Assembly (NCBI GenBank): GCA_035713725.1
Contig: DASTMZ010000157.1
Coordinates: 1 to 9,824 of the forward strand
Length of the DNA stretch: 9,824 nucleotides
Source: DASQPR01 sp035713725
GTDB lineage: Bacteria > Actinomycetota > Actinomycetes > Mycobacteriales > Micromonosporaceae
Direction: 5' to 3'
Below the pieces are notes generated by a model, which was not told the origin of the DNA, made no database searches, and saw nothing but the letters and a program-made list of their open reading frames with translations. Positions within the stretch are counted from its first letter, which is position 1. Each line of letters opens with the position of its first letter. Below are positions 1-7,307 of this stretch, one piece after another. Position numbers and translations under genes: made by a program.

Positions 1-587
1 CGCAGGCGCACGGTCTCTTCGCGTTCGGTCTCCTCGATTCGCCGCTCCAGATCGGCCAACGCCGCTTCCAGACGTGGCGTCCATCTATCGGTGATGGCGC
101 GTAGTCGCTGGCGGGTCGAGGCGATCTCCCGCTGGACGACCCGCTGGGCAGTGAGAGCGGCGGCGTGCACGACCGCGGCGGCCAACGCCCTTTCATGTGC
201 GCGGCGTGCTTCGAGCAGAGCGGCGGAAACCGGGTACGAGGCCACGTCCGGCGATGCCGTGTGGAGCGTGGTGCCCGCCGGGTACCGCAGTCCCATCACG
301 GTCGCCCATTCGATCTCGACGGACGCCGTTTCCGGAATCGCCGCGAGGTCTATGCCCCGCGAGCCGCCGAGCGCCGCGGCACGCGCGAGCCAGACCTGTG
401 CGTCTGCGGCCGCCGCCTGCCACTCCGGCCCGCTGCGTCCGACCAGCAGATCGAACCGTTGCTGTTCGATCCGCAAGATGCGCAGCCTCCGGTCGAGCAG
501 AGTGCCGGCGCGCTGCGCGGAACGCAACCGGCTGGACAGCCACAGCCGTCCGGCCCGGCCCGGCGGAACGCGGCGTACGTCAGCCAT
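1..587 (-). CDS. ntpD: A/V-type ATPase subunit D (central rotor shaft), 3' end beyond window
   Basis: Subunit D is the coiled-coil axle that turns inside the A3B3 ring and passes torque to the membrane rotor. The frame is open from an ATG at 587 to the left edge, giving 195 codons; the family is usually about 200-220 residues, so little is missing. The N-terminus (VRRVPPGRAGRLWLSSRL, then RAGTLLDRRLRIL) matches the family's first long helix. The visible C-terminus (RIEETEREETVRLR) matches the conserved LEE.ERE end of the second helix. The start is set by GGAGG at 594-598 with a 6-base spacer. The gene overlaps the B gene by 8 bases, so translation is probably coupled. It is the last subunit of the operon visible here. 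Subunit identity is firm from the two ends of the coiled coil plus position after B. Confidence 0.9.
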   Translation of the reverse strand, partial: MADVRRVPPGRAGRLWLSSRLRSAQRAGTLLDRRLRILRIEQQRFDLLVGRSGPEWQAAAADAQVWLARAAALGGSRGIDLAAIPETASVEIEWATVMGLRYPAGTTLHTASPDVASYPVSAALLEARRAHERALAAAVVHAAALTAQRVVQREIASTRQRLRAITDRWTPRLEAALADLERRIEETEREETVRL

Positions 588-1977
588 GGGATGCCTCCAC
601 GGCCGAAGCCGCCGCGAGGTGCGCTGCGATCTGAGCAGACGACAGCATCGTCAGTTCGCGCCTCGGCAGCTTGTCGAGCGCGCGCCACGCCCTATCCAGC
701 GTGTCGTCAATGCCGCGTCGCTCGTCAGAGCGCTGATTGAGGACGTCGGTTGCGAATGTGTCGTCGAACAACAGGTACTGGCGGTCGGTCTGGCTCAACG
801 CGGCCGTACCCACCAGATCCGCGAGTTCGCGGACGTCGCGGGCGCGGGCGAGCGCGGCCAGCACCTGCGCGGCGAGATCGAGATGGTCGTCCCGGGTCCG
901 ATGCGGCCCGGCACCATGGCGCATGAGCCGCGAGAGCGATGAGAGCGGGTCGACCGGCGGGTAGACGCCGCGCGCGGACGCGTCGGCGGAGAGCACGATC
1001 TGTCCCTCCGTGATGTAGCCGGTGAGGTCCGGCACCGGGTGCGTGATGTCGCCGGCCGGCATCGTGAGCACGGGCACCACGGTCACCGAGCCGGCACGGC
1101 CGCGCACGCGACCGCAGCGCTCGTAGAGCGACGCGAGGTCGCTGTACAGGTATCCCGGATAGGCGTGCCGGGCCGGCACCTCGCCCCGCGCCGCGGAGAC
1201 TTCGCGGAGCGCCTCGCAGTAACTGGTCATGTCGGCCATGACGACCAGGACGTGCCGACCGAGCGCGTACGCGAGGTGCTCTGCGACGGTCAGCGCAATG
1301 CGTGGCGTGAGAATGCGCTCCACGACGGGATCGTCGGCGGTGTTGAGAAGCAGCACCAGCTCTCCCGCGGCGGACCGTTCCTCCAGCGCGTCACGGGCGG
1401 CGGCCGCGTCGGCGTGCGTGAGGCCCATGCCGGCGACCACGACGCTGAATGGTTCGTCGCCGGCCGTGGCCTGCGCGGCGATCTGGGTAGCGAGTTTGAG
1501 GTGGGGGAGGCCGGCGACCGAGAACACCGGCAACTTCTGCCCGCGTACGAGCGTCGTCAGCCCGTCGATCGCCGTCACGCCGGTAACGACCGGTTCGGCG
1601 GGCGGCTCCCGCATCGTCGGGTTCAGTGGAAAGCCGTTCGCCGGCGCGTCCTCGGAACCGAAGATCGGCGGCCCGCCGTCGATCGGCTCGCCCCGACCGT
1701 TGCAGACCCGTCCCAACCATGACTCGCCGACCGGCACGTGCAACGGCCGTCCTTCAAAGGCGACCGACGCGGCGGCGGGATCGATGCCGTCGGTGCCCTC
1801 GAGGACCTGAACGACGGCGAGGTCCCGATCCACCTCCAGAACGAGTCCATGCCGCAACTGCCCGGTACCGAGCCGGATGCGGGCGAACTCATCCCACCCG
1901 ACGCCGCTCACGCCGCGGACGACCAGAAGCGGTCCACGCGCCTCGGCGACGCTCGTGTATTCGACGATCGGGTTCAT
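580..1977 (-). CDS. ntpB: A/V-type ATPase subunit B (non-catalytic, regulatory nucleotide site)
   Basis: Subunit B (465 aa, usual family size) alternates with A in the soluble hexamer and contributes the arginine that completes the catalytic pocket. Family landmarks in order: a beta-barrel N-terminal domain (about 1-75), LGRVCNGRGEPIDGGPPI near 88-105, LVRGQKLPVFSVAGLPH near 143-159 (the degenerate P-loop region, with no GKT, as expected for B), YCEALREVSAARGEVPAR near 253-270, the YPGYLYSDLASLYER segment, LTMPAGDITHPVPDLTGYI near 304-322, and SSLSRLMRHG with the likely arginine finger at R350. The start ATG overlaps the A stop codon as ATGA, with GGGAG six bases upstream. No key residue appears lost. 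It is distinguished from F-type alpha/beta chains by the GQKLP.FS..GLPH and LTMP..DITHP signatures. Confidence 0.97.
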   Translation of the reverse strand: MNPIVEYTSVAEARGPLLVVRGVSGVGWDEFARIRLGTGQLRHGLVLEVDRDLAVVQVLEGTDGIDPAAASVAFEGRPLHVPVGESWLGRVCNGRGEPIDGGPPIFGSEDAPANGFPLNPTMREPPAEPVVTGVTAIDGLTTLVRGQKLPVFSVAGLPHLKLATQIAAQATAGDEPFSVVVAGMGLTHADAAAARDALEERSAAGELVLLLNTADDPVVERILTPRIALTVAEHLAYALGRHVLVVMADMTSYCEALREVSAARGEVPARHAYPGYLYSDLASLYERCGRVRGRAGSVTVVPVLTMPAGDITHPVPDLTGYITEGQIVLSADASARGVYPPVDPLSSLSRLMRHGAGPHRTRDDHLDLAAQVLAALARARDVRELADLVGTAALSQTDRQYLLFDDTFATDVLNQRSDERRGIDDTLDRAWRALDKLPRRELTMLSSAQIAAHLAAASAVEASHG

Positions 1978-3740
1978 CCCAGCTCCCGAAGCTGGCCGAG
2001 GATGGTCTCCAGCCGTGCGCGTACGCCGGCGATGTCATCGGCCGCAACCTCGTCGCGCGCCCGGATCAGGGTGGAAAGGTCGACCTCTTCGATGAGCGTC
2101 GCCGACGTACCCGACGTGACAAGGTCGTCCGTCGCCAGGTGCACCGCGAAGACCGCATCGATCAGGGCGGCCGTCTTGGCCGGCGGGCAGTGCGCATCGA
2201 TCGGTGACAGCGCGTTCTGCTGCAACACGGCCTCGCGCAACAGGCGGGCGGCCAGGATCGTCATGCGCTCGCGTCCGGGCAGTGCGGTAATGCCGACGAG
2301 CTCGGCGAGCGATGTCAACCGATCGGCCTCGGCGAGCAGGGAGGTCATCCGGGCGCGCCGCTCGGCCCAGCCGAGATCGCCCGCGGTCGCGTGCCAGGTG
2401 CCGACGGCGTCGACGTCCTGGCTGTACGAACCATGCCAGGCGACCGCCGGATAGTGCCGCGCATAGGCGAGGTCGCGGTCGAGCATCCACATCGTCCGTA
2501 CGAATCGCTGCGTGTACGCCGTCACCGGCTCGGTCATGTCGCCACCCGGCGGCGAGACGGCGCCGATGATCGTCACCGACCCCTCCCGGCCGCCCAGCGT
2601 GGACACCAGGGCGGCGCGCTCGTAGAAGGCGGCGAGCGCGGATGCGAGACCGGCCGGATACCCCTCTTCGGCGGGCAGGGCGCCGGCTCGGGAGGCGAAC
2701 TCCCGCGCGGCCTCGGCCCAGCGAGATGTCGAGTCGGCGATGACCACCGCGTGGTACCCCATGTCGCGGTAGTACTCGGCGACGGTGACACCGGTGTAGA
2801 TGCTCGCCTCCCGCGCCATGATGGGCATGTTCGACGTATTCGCGATGATCACCGTCCGGTCGGCGAGCCGGCCACCCGTGCGCGGGTCGGCAAGTTCGGT
2901 GAGTTCGGTGACGACGTCGGCCATTTCGTTGCCGCGTTCGCCGCAGCCGACGTGGACGATGACGTCGGCGTCGCACCACTTGGCCACCTGTTGAAGCGCC
3001 ACGGTCTTGCCGGTTCCGAAGCCGCCGGGCACGGCCGCGGTGCCGCCCTTCGCGACCGGGTAGAGGGCGTCGAGCACGCGCTGGCCGGTGAGCAGCGGCG
3101 CGTCGACCGGTCGTCGCTCGGCATAGGGGCGTGGCCGGCGCACCGGCCACCACGCGGACAGCGTGATGTCGCGGTTGCCGATGCGTGCGACGGGCTCGGT
3201 ATCGCGGTAGCGACCGGCCGGAGCGAGTTGGCCGACCCGGCCGGAGATGTCCGGTGGCACAAGCACGCGGTGGAGGAGCGGGCCGGCGTCGGTGACGGTA
3301 CCGAGTAGGTCGCCCGGCGACACGTCGGCAGCGATGTCGGGCGCGGGCGTGAACCGCCAGCTGCGCTCACCTTCGGAGTCGGCACGCCCGGGCGTGAGCC
3401 ACACCGGAGCGCTGTGCAGTGGTCGCAGTAGGCCGTCGTATACGCCGCCGAGCAGCCCGGGCCCGAGCCGTGCGGCCAGCGGCCGGCCGAGCGAACGAGC
3501 CGGGTCGCCGGGCGCGAGGCCGCCGGTGTACTCGTACGCCTGGAGGGTGACACGGCCGGGCGTCGAGCCGCCGGTGCCGGGTACACGTACCGAAACCACC
3601 TCGGCGGGTACCAGACCTGCGCCGACCACGACGAGCTCGGCGACCGCGACGCCGGGCAGCCCGTCGACCTCGACGAGCGGTCCGTTGACCCGCCGTACGG
3701 TGCCTGTACTCATCGCTGTCGTCCCGGCGTCGGCGTTCAT
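1974..3740 (-). CDS. ntpA: A/V-type ATPase subunit A (catalytic)
   Basis: Subunit A (588 aa, normal length) binds and hydrolyses, or makes, ATP in the cytoplasmic A3B3 head. Visible features: an N-terminal barrel (VRRVNGPLVEVDGLPGV), the long A-specific insertion between barrel and nucleotide domain (about 110-200), DITLSAWWPVRRPRP near 191-205, and PLLTGQRVLDALYPVAKGG near 215-233. The P-loop is GGFGTGKT at 239-246 with K245. GCGERGNEM holds the catalytic glutamate E268. IADSTSRWAEA near 334-344 is the Walker B strand with D336, followed by EEGYPAGLASALAAFYERA. The C-terminal helical domain follows. The P-loop has G240 and T243 where PGPFGSGKT is common; both are conservative. The start at 3740 is chosen because its ATG overlaps the stop of E as ATGA. 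A second Met at codon 10 (3713) is possible but less likely. Direction of catalysis cannot be told from sequence. Confidence 0.98.
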   Translation of the reverse strand: MNADAGTTAMSTGTVRRVNGPLVEVDGLPGVAVAELVVVGAGLVPAEVVSVRVPGTGGSTPGRVTLQAYEYTGGLAPGDPARSLGRPLAARLGPGLLGGVYDGLLRPLHSAPVWLTPGRADSEGERSWRFTPAPDIAADVSPGDLLGTVTDAGPLLHRVLVPPDISGRVGQLAPAGRYRDTEPVARIGNRDITLSAWWPVRRPRPYAERRPVDAPLLTGQRVLDALYPVAKGGTAAVPGGFGTGKTVALQQVAKWCDADVIVHVGCGERGNEMADVVTELTELADPRTGGRLADRTVIIANTSNMPIMAREASIYTGVTVAEYYRDMGYHAVVIADSTSRWAEAAREFASRAGALPAEEGYPAGLASALAAFYERAALVSTLGGREGSVTIIGAVSPPGGDMTEPVTAYTQRFVRTMWMLDRDLAYARHYPAVAWHGSYSQDVDAVGTWHATAGDLGWAERRARMTSLLAEADRLTSLAELVGITALPGRERMTILAARLLREAVLQQNALSPIDAHCPPAKTAALIDAVFAVHLATDDLVTSGTSATLIEEVDLSTLIRARDEVAADDIAGVRARLETILGQLRELG

Positions 3741-4273
3741 GGCTGCGGCCCCGGTGCCCGCGGCGGTTCCAGTCCGGCGGCGACCGCGTCGGCGGCCAGG
3801 TCGGCCAGTGCGGTCAAGGACAAGTCGATTTGGCGATCGCCACTTCGCGCGCGGACACCGCCGCCCTCCGCCTCGGAGATCTCGGCGGCCGGCCCGAGCC
3901 GGCGCGTCAAGGCCGCAACCAGAGTGGCACGCAATCGCGGATAGTCGCTCGTGTCACGCAATGCACCGACCGCGGCGCGGGTCTGCGCGCGGAGGGCCTG
4001 GTAGGCCTCCATCCGAGCGCGAAGCACCGCGCCGCGCCCGCGACGGCGCACGCGGGAGCGTTCGATCTCGAGGGCGGCGAGCGCGTCCGCCGTGCCTGCG
4101 TCGCGGGCTCGACCGCGAATCTGGTCGGCACGGACCCGCGCGTCCGCCTCGAGGGCCATTGCGTGGTCACCGGCGGTTCCGAGCGCCGCCGCCGCATCGC
4201 GCAGCGCGGCGCAGTGCAGCGCATCCTGCGCAGCAGCCAGAGACGCGCCGAGATCGGATGACAAGACTGTCAT
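3737..4273 (-). CDS. ntpE: A/V-type ATPase subunit E (peripheral stalk)
   Basis: This 178-residue protein has the layout of subunit E, which pairs with G/H to form the stator strut holding the A3B3 head still. The first half (about 1-95) is a long Ala/Arg/Glu helix with coiled-coil character (ALEADARVRADQIRGRARDA, then ALAALEIERSRVRRRGRGAV, a match to the e...r.r..vL.ar.e region). The second half is a compact domain with YPRLRATLVAALTRRLG, GDRQIDLSLTALADLAADAV near the C-terminus and a proline-rich tail. Its ATG overlaps the F stop as ATGA and its own stop overlaps the A start as ATGA. No strong Shine-Dalgarno is seen, so translation probably relies on coupling. Assignment rests on shape, the central motif and operon position; E is a fast-evolving family. 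Confidence 0.85.
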   Translation of the reverse strand: MTVLSSDLGASLAAAQDALHCAALRDAAAALGTAGDHAMALEADARVRADQIRGRARDAGTADALAALEIERSRVRRRGRGAVLRARMEAYQALRAQTRAAVGALRDTSDYPRLRATLVAALTRRLGPAAEISEAEGGGVRARSGDRQIDLSLTALADLAADAVAAGLEPPRAPGPQP

Positions 4274-4488
4274 GGCAGCACCGCCCGAAGCGGCCAGTCG
4301 GATGCGTCGTGGTCCGCGGGCAACGCGGCTGCCGCGTCCCGCGTGAGGATCAGAACGGCGACATCGTCGGGTAACGTCGCGACCGCGTCGCGGACCGCAT
4401 TGGGATCGTCGGCGATCCGAACCAGTGCGCCGGCGAGCCGGTAGCCCTCGACCGCGGGTCGGGCGCCGATCACGGCGACGCGCGACAT
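4270..4488 (-). CDS. ntpF: A/V-type ATPase subunit F, short form
   Basis: Subunit F binds the rotor shaft (D) and modulates coupling. The N-terminus MSRVAVIGARPAVEGYRLAG matches the family signature (kIaVIGd...v.GFrLaG), followed by a helix (NAVRDAVATLPDD) and the second strand VAVLILTRDAAAALPAD, which matches the digiIlit...a..l segment. The protein then stops at DWPLRAVLP after 72 residues, whereas the family is usually about 100-110. The missing part is the C-terminal helical region. The stop is real as read, because its TGA overlaps the ATG of E and there is no room for a continuation. The start at 4488 lies 2 bases after the K stop, with only a weak AAGG upstream. Function as F is well supported; whether it regulates coupling normally is unknown. 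Confidence 0.85.
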   Translation of the reverse strand: MSRVAVIGARPAVEGYRLAGALVRIADDPNAVRDAVATLPDDVAVLILTRDAAAALPADHDASDWPLRAVLP

Positions 4489-4490
4489 GG

Positions 4491-4907
4491 TCAGGCCTTG
4501 CCGATCAAGATGATCGACACGATCAGCCCGTAGATGGCGATGCCCTCCGCGAGGCCGACGATGACCATCGCACGGCCGAACATCTCCGGGCGTTCGCTCA
4601 TCGCTGCGAGTGCGGCCGCGCCGGTGTACGCGACGGCGATGGCGGCGCCGATCGACGATCCGGCGACCGCGATCGCCGCGGCCAGTAACGCCATGCCTCC
4701 CGCGCCGGGCGAGGTAGTGCTCGGAGCGGCGGCCGACGCGGCATCTCCGGTGAACGCGATCGCGGCGAGCGCGATCGCCGCGACGATCAGCACGGCATTG
4801 ACGGCGGTGAGGATGCGTACACCGCCGCGGCCGCGCCTTCGCATCACGGCGGCGGCAAACGCGGCGCCGCCCACCAGCGCGGGCAACGCGATCAGCCAGG
4901 CGGTCAT
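4491..4907 (-). CDS. ntpK: A/V-type ATPase subunit K (proteolipid, c-ring)
   Basis: This 138-residue membrane protein forms the ion-carrying rotor ring. The C-terminal half (about 70-138) is a classic c-subunit hairpin: a Gly/Ala helix (AVAGSSIGAAIAVAYTG), a polar loop (SERPEMFGRA) and a helix with the ion-binding carboxylate in GLAEGIAIYG, E121. The N-terminal half has two further hydrophobic segments (about 1-21 and 33-53) joined by an Arg-rich loop RRRGRGG, then an Ala/Ser/Thr/Pro linker (54-69). This extra hairpin has no carboxylate. From memory, similar 140-residue forms occur in other bacterial A/V ATPases, so it is a variant type, not a defect. The position taken by Gln in sodium-binding rings (IGQG) is A88, which favours protons. 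The start overlaps the I stop as ATGA, with AAGGGGA upstream. Confidence 0.95.
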   Translation of the reverse strand: MTAWLIALPALVGGAAFAAAVMRRRGRGGVRILTAVNAVLIVAAIALAAIAFTGDAASAAAPSTTSPGAGGMALLAAAIAVAGSSIGAAIAVAYTGAAALAAMSERPEMFGRAMVIVGLAEGIAIYGLIVSIILIGKA

Positions 4908-6388
4908 GAGACTTCCCCTTTCGAGACGGCGTGCACACGCGGCACGCCCAGCTTCGCTGACGCATCGCCCGACCGGGTCGAATCCGGCGTAGCGACCAGC
5001 GGTTCGACAGGCACGTGCCAGGGCCGGAACGGTCGACCTTCGCGTTCGAAGACCCGCGAGAACAGCTCGTAGTACTCCAGGCGGAGGGCCTGTACGCCGA
5101 CGACGAGTGCCTCGAGTGTCAGCGCCAATGCGTTGCCGAGCACGAAGACCAGCATCGCGGCGGCCACTCCGAGCGCGCCCCGGTGCCAGAGGCCGACCGT
5201 CGCGGTCCAGACGATCCAGCCGATGACGGCGTGTGTGAGCCCGAACGCGGCGAGGCGAGCGAACGAGACCACGTTCGCGCCCAGCCGCACCACGAGGTCG
5301 AACAACTCGACGGCCGCCTGTAGGGCTCCGTCGCCACCGCCGCCCGCCGCGTTGAACAAGCCCGCGAACGCCAGGCCGAGACCGGTGAGCGCGAGCGCCG
5401 CCGCGACCGCGCCGAGCCACGCCGCTCCAAAGCGCCACGAGGCGACCGCGAGGCCGGCGGCGAGGAACACCGCACTACCGGCGATTCCGGACGGCGCATA
5501 GAGCGCCCGCGACCAACCGCCCTCGCGAACTCGGTTCACGGTGCCGATGGCGTACGCGCCACCGAGGAGGACGACGCCCGCGCCGATGCCGGCGACAAGC
5601 AGCGACACCGGATGGTCCATGGGTGCGAGCCAGGCCGTCGGCACGAGACCGGTCGGTCCGAAGCACTCTCCGTACAGCACGCCGAAAACCATGGCCGAGA
5701 TGCCCGCGCCGGCGATGAACCGCCAATACGGGCGCAGCTTCGCAAAGCGGCTCACCCGGCCGAGTCGTAGCAGCAGCGCGCCGAGGAGAACGAGTGCGCC
5801 ATGGCCGACATCGCCGAACATCGCGCCGAACATGACGAGGTATGCGAGGCCGGCGAGAAGCGTGGGGTCGAGATCGCCGTACGGCACCGTCGCGTAGGTG
5901 CGCACGAGCGGGGCGAACGACGCGCGGACCGCGCCCGGCAACGGTGGCGTCGGCGGGAGCGTGCCGCGCGGGATCGACAACGGCGCGACGGCCGCGCCAA
6001 CCCGCGCCAACCGCTTCGACAGCTCGCGGATCTCGCTCGACGGCATCCAACCAAGGATCGCTGCCACTCCGTCGCGCACGACCGCGTCGGCGACGTACGA
6101 CGCGACTTCTGCTTCGCCCGCAAGCAGGTCCGCACGCCCGGCGCGTTCCCACGCCACGAGGTCGGGCTCGCCCAGCGTGAGGCGGGCCGGGGCCGGGCTC
6201 AGATGCCGCAGCCGCTGCGTGGCCTCGCCGGGCGCGACGTCGGCGGCCGAACTCACCCGCTCGAGTTCTACCGTTCCGGCGTCGGCGACCCGGGCGAGCG
6301 CGTCGCGCAGCGACGCCACGGGCGCGACGATCGCGACCCGCGACATCGTGACCGGGCCCGGGTGCTCGGCACGCCTACGCGCCTTCAT
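4904..6388 (-). CDS. ntpI: A/V-type ATPase subunit I (a-subunit, ion channel stator), compact form
   Basis: Subunit I (494 aa from 6388) holds the ion half-channels beside the c-ring and anchors the peripheral stalks. About eight hydrophobic helices fill residues 178-437, starting with LDPTLLAGLAYLVMFGAMFG and GDVGHG, as in the family. The ion-path residues are present: SFARLAAFGLTHA gives R378 and H386 (spacing 8), and LEALVVGVQALRLEYYELF gives E426 and R436 (spacing 10). These spacings equal those of yeast Vph1p R735/H743 and E789/R799. The N-terminal cytoplasmic part is only about 170 residues, against roughly 330 usually, but keeps the GWMP motif. Start choice: ATG at 6388 has GGGAGG six bases upstream and overlaps the C gene by 14 bases. 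An internal ATG at 6346 (MSRVAIVAP, the family-like beginning) has no Shine-Dalgarno; it would remove a basic 14-residue leader. Confidence 0.93.
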   Translation of the reverse strand: MKARRRAEHPGPVTMSRVAIVAPVASLRDALARVADAGTVELERVSSAADVAPGEATQRLRHLSPAPARLTLGEPDLVAWERAGRADLLAGEAEVASYVADAVVRDGVAAILGWMPSSEIRELSKRLARVGAAVAPLSIPRGTLPPTPPLPGAVRASFAPLVRTYATVPYGDLDPTLLAGLAYLVMFGAMFGDVGHGALVLLGALLLRLGRVSRFAKLRPYWRFIAGAGISAMVFGVLYGECFGPTGLVPTAWLAPMDHPVSLLVAGIGAGVVLLGGAYAIGTVNRVREGGWSRALYAPSGIAGSAVFLAAGLAVASWRFGAAWLGAVAAALALTGLGLAFAGLFNAAGGGGDGALQAAVELFDLVVRLGANVVSFARLAAFGLTHAVIGWIVWTATVGLWHRGALGVAAAMLVFVLGNALALTLEALVVGVQALRLEYYELFSRVFEREGRPFRPWHVPVEPLVATPDSTRSGDASAKLGVPRVHAVSKGEVS

Positions 6389-7307
6389 CGAGGACCTCCC
6401 GCCCGCCGCCGCCATGTCCGGCGATCTGCAGGGCCACGGCGGTCTGCCAGGCGTCGGCGGCGAGCAGGGCCGCGGCGCCGAGCGGGCGGTGTGGGCCGAC
6501 ACCACTGCGGCGCAACAGCGTCGCGCCGTCACGGTGCAACCGACCCCACCACCGGGCTTCGGCCCGCCACAGGTCGGTCGGTTCGGTGAGGCCCGACAAT
6601 GACCAGCGTGACTCCGCCGGCAAGGATCGGGTGAAGTCGTCCAGGGTGGTGGTGCCGGCGTGCGACGCGCCGAGCAGCCGTCGTGCCCGGGCGGCGGCCG
6701 CGGCCGGCAGTGCGCGGCCGGCGGCGAAACGCTCGCGTGCCACCACGAGCGCGGCAGCCCCGGCGGCCCACGGGCGCGCCAGCGGGACGCCGGATGCCAC
6801 GCGATCCGCCCACGACAGGCGCATGAACAGTGAGATGTCGCGCGAGGTGCCGGCGCCCGGGTCCCCCCACGCGGAAGCGGCCAGTGCGGCTCGCAGGTCG
6901 GCGATCGAGCCGGTTGTCGCCAGATGCGGCCAGGCGGTCGCCAGATGGCCAAGTTGAAACATCGGCGCAGGTGTGGCGGGAGAGACGGTGTCGAGTGTGT
7001 CCATGTGCGTGTCGACATTGGCGACCTCGAACCAGCCGGCCAACAGACGCAGCTGCGTGACGCCGGCCGCGGGCAACCAGCCGGCCAGGACTCGCGCGTT
7101 CCACAGCACCGTTGCGGCGACGGCGTGCTCCGCGTCGGCGAGATCGAATTCGGCGCGTACGTCGTGTCCGTACGATGACCGGGCGACCGACGCGATCGCC
7201 GCGCTCGACGAGGAGCTGGCGGCGATTTCGCGGACGCCATCGCGGTCGAGACGGCGCCGGGCGAGCGCGACCGAGCGGACGCTGCCAGCGACCCAGGCGG
7301 CGTTCAT
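6375..7307 (-). CDS. ntpC: A/V-type ATPase subunit C (d-like rotor/stalk connector)
   Basis: Subunit C (310 aa; family about 320-350) is the helical funnel that seats the central shaft on the c-ring. Recognisable parts are the early helical segment RSVALARRRLDRDGVREIAA, the stretch VLWNARVLAGWLPAAG and LLAGWFEVANVDTHM near 88-101, which matches the conserved W(F)E.(A)N segment of the family. The rest is Ala-rich helix with few landmarks, so the call also rests on its place just before I. The start at 7307 is chosen because its ATG overlaps the stop of the upstream gene as ATGA; longer in-frame readings reach into the antecedent gene and are not credible. The stop is TAG at 6375-6377, inside the start region of I. 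Only a weak GGACGG precedes the start. Confidence 0.83.
   Translation of the reverse strand: MNAAWVAGSVRSVALARRRLDRDGVREIAASSSSSAAIASVARSSYGHDVRAEFDLADAEHAVAATVLWNARVLAGWLPAAGVTQLRLLAGWFEVANVDTHMDTLDTVSPATPAPMFQLGHLATAWPHLATTGSIADLRAALAASAWGDPGAGTSRDISLFMRLSWADRVASGVPLARPWAAGAAALVVARERFAAGRALPAAAAARARRLLGASHAGTTTLDDFTRSLPAESRWSLSGLTEPTDLWRAEARWWGRLHRDGATLLRRSGVGPHRPLGAAALLAADAWQTAVALQIAGHGGGGREVLDEGA
6395..6400 (-). promoter_or_regulatory. Ribosome binding site deciding the subunit I start
   Basis: On the minus strand this reads GGGAGG, six bases before the ATG at 6388. It lies inside the end of the C coding sequence. It favours the 494-residue form of subunit I over the internal ATG at 6346, whose upstream region is plain GC-rich sequence without a Shine-Dalgarno. 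Confidence 0.7.

Noticed and set aside
91..4374. Several long plus-strand open frames (for example 91-942, 1738-2454, 2391-3308, 3247-4374) opposite the ATPase genes.
   Set aside because: They lie antisense to well-supported subunit genes, show Arg/Pro/Ser-rich composition typical of shadow frames in high-GC DNA, and contain no recognisable domain.
4491..5438. Long in-frame extension before the K proteolipid, and similarly an extension before F (to 4965).
   Set aside because: Both extensions are alternate frames of the preceding subunit genes and are very Arg-rich; the ATGA overlap at 4907 and the start at 4488 give proteins of family-like size.
4444..6346. Similar starts of F (MSRVAVIGA) and of the inner start of I (MSRVAIVAP) suggesting a duplicated domain.
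   Set aside because: The likeness ends after about nine residues; it is a short first beta strand common to many small alpha/beta domains.
4904..7240. A 778-codon minus-strand open frame that would fuse a long N-terminal region to subunit I.
   Set aside because: The part before 6388 is the C gene read in another frame, rich in Pro/Arg/Ser with no family resemblance; a good ribosome site marks the true start at 6388.
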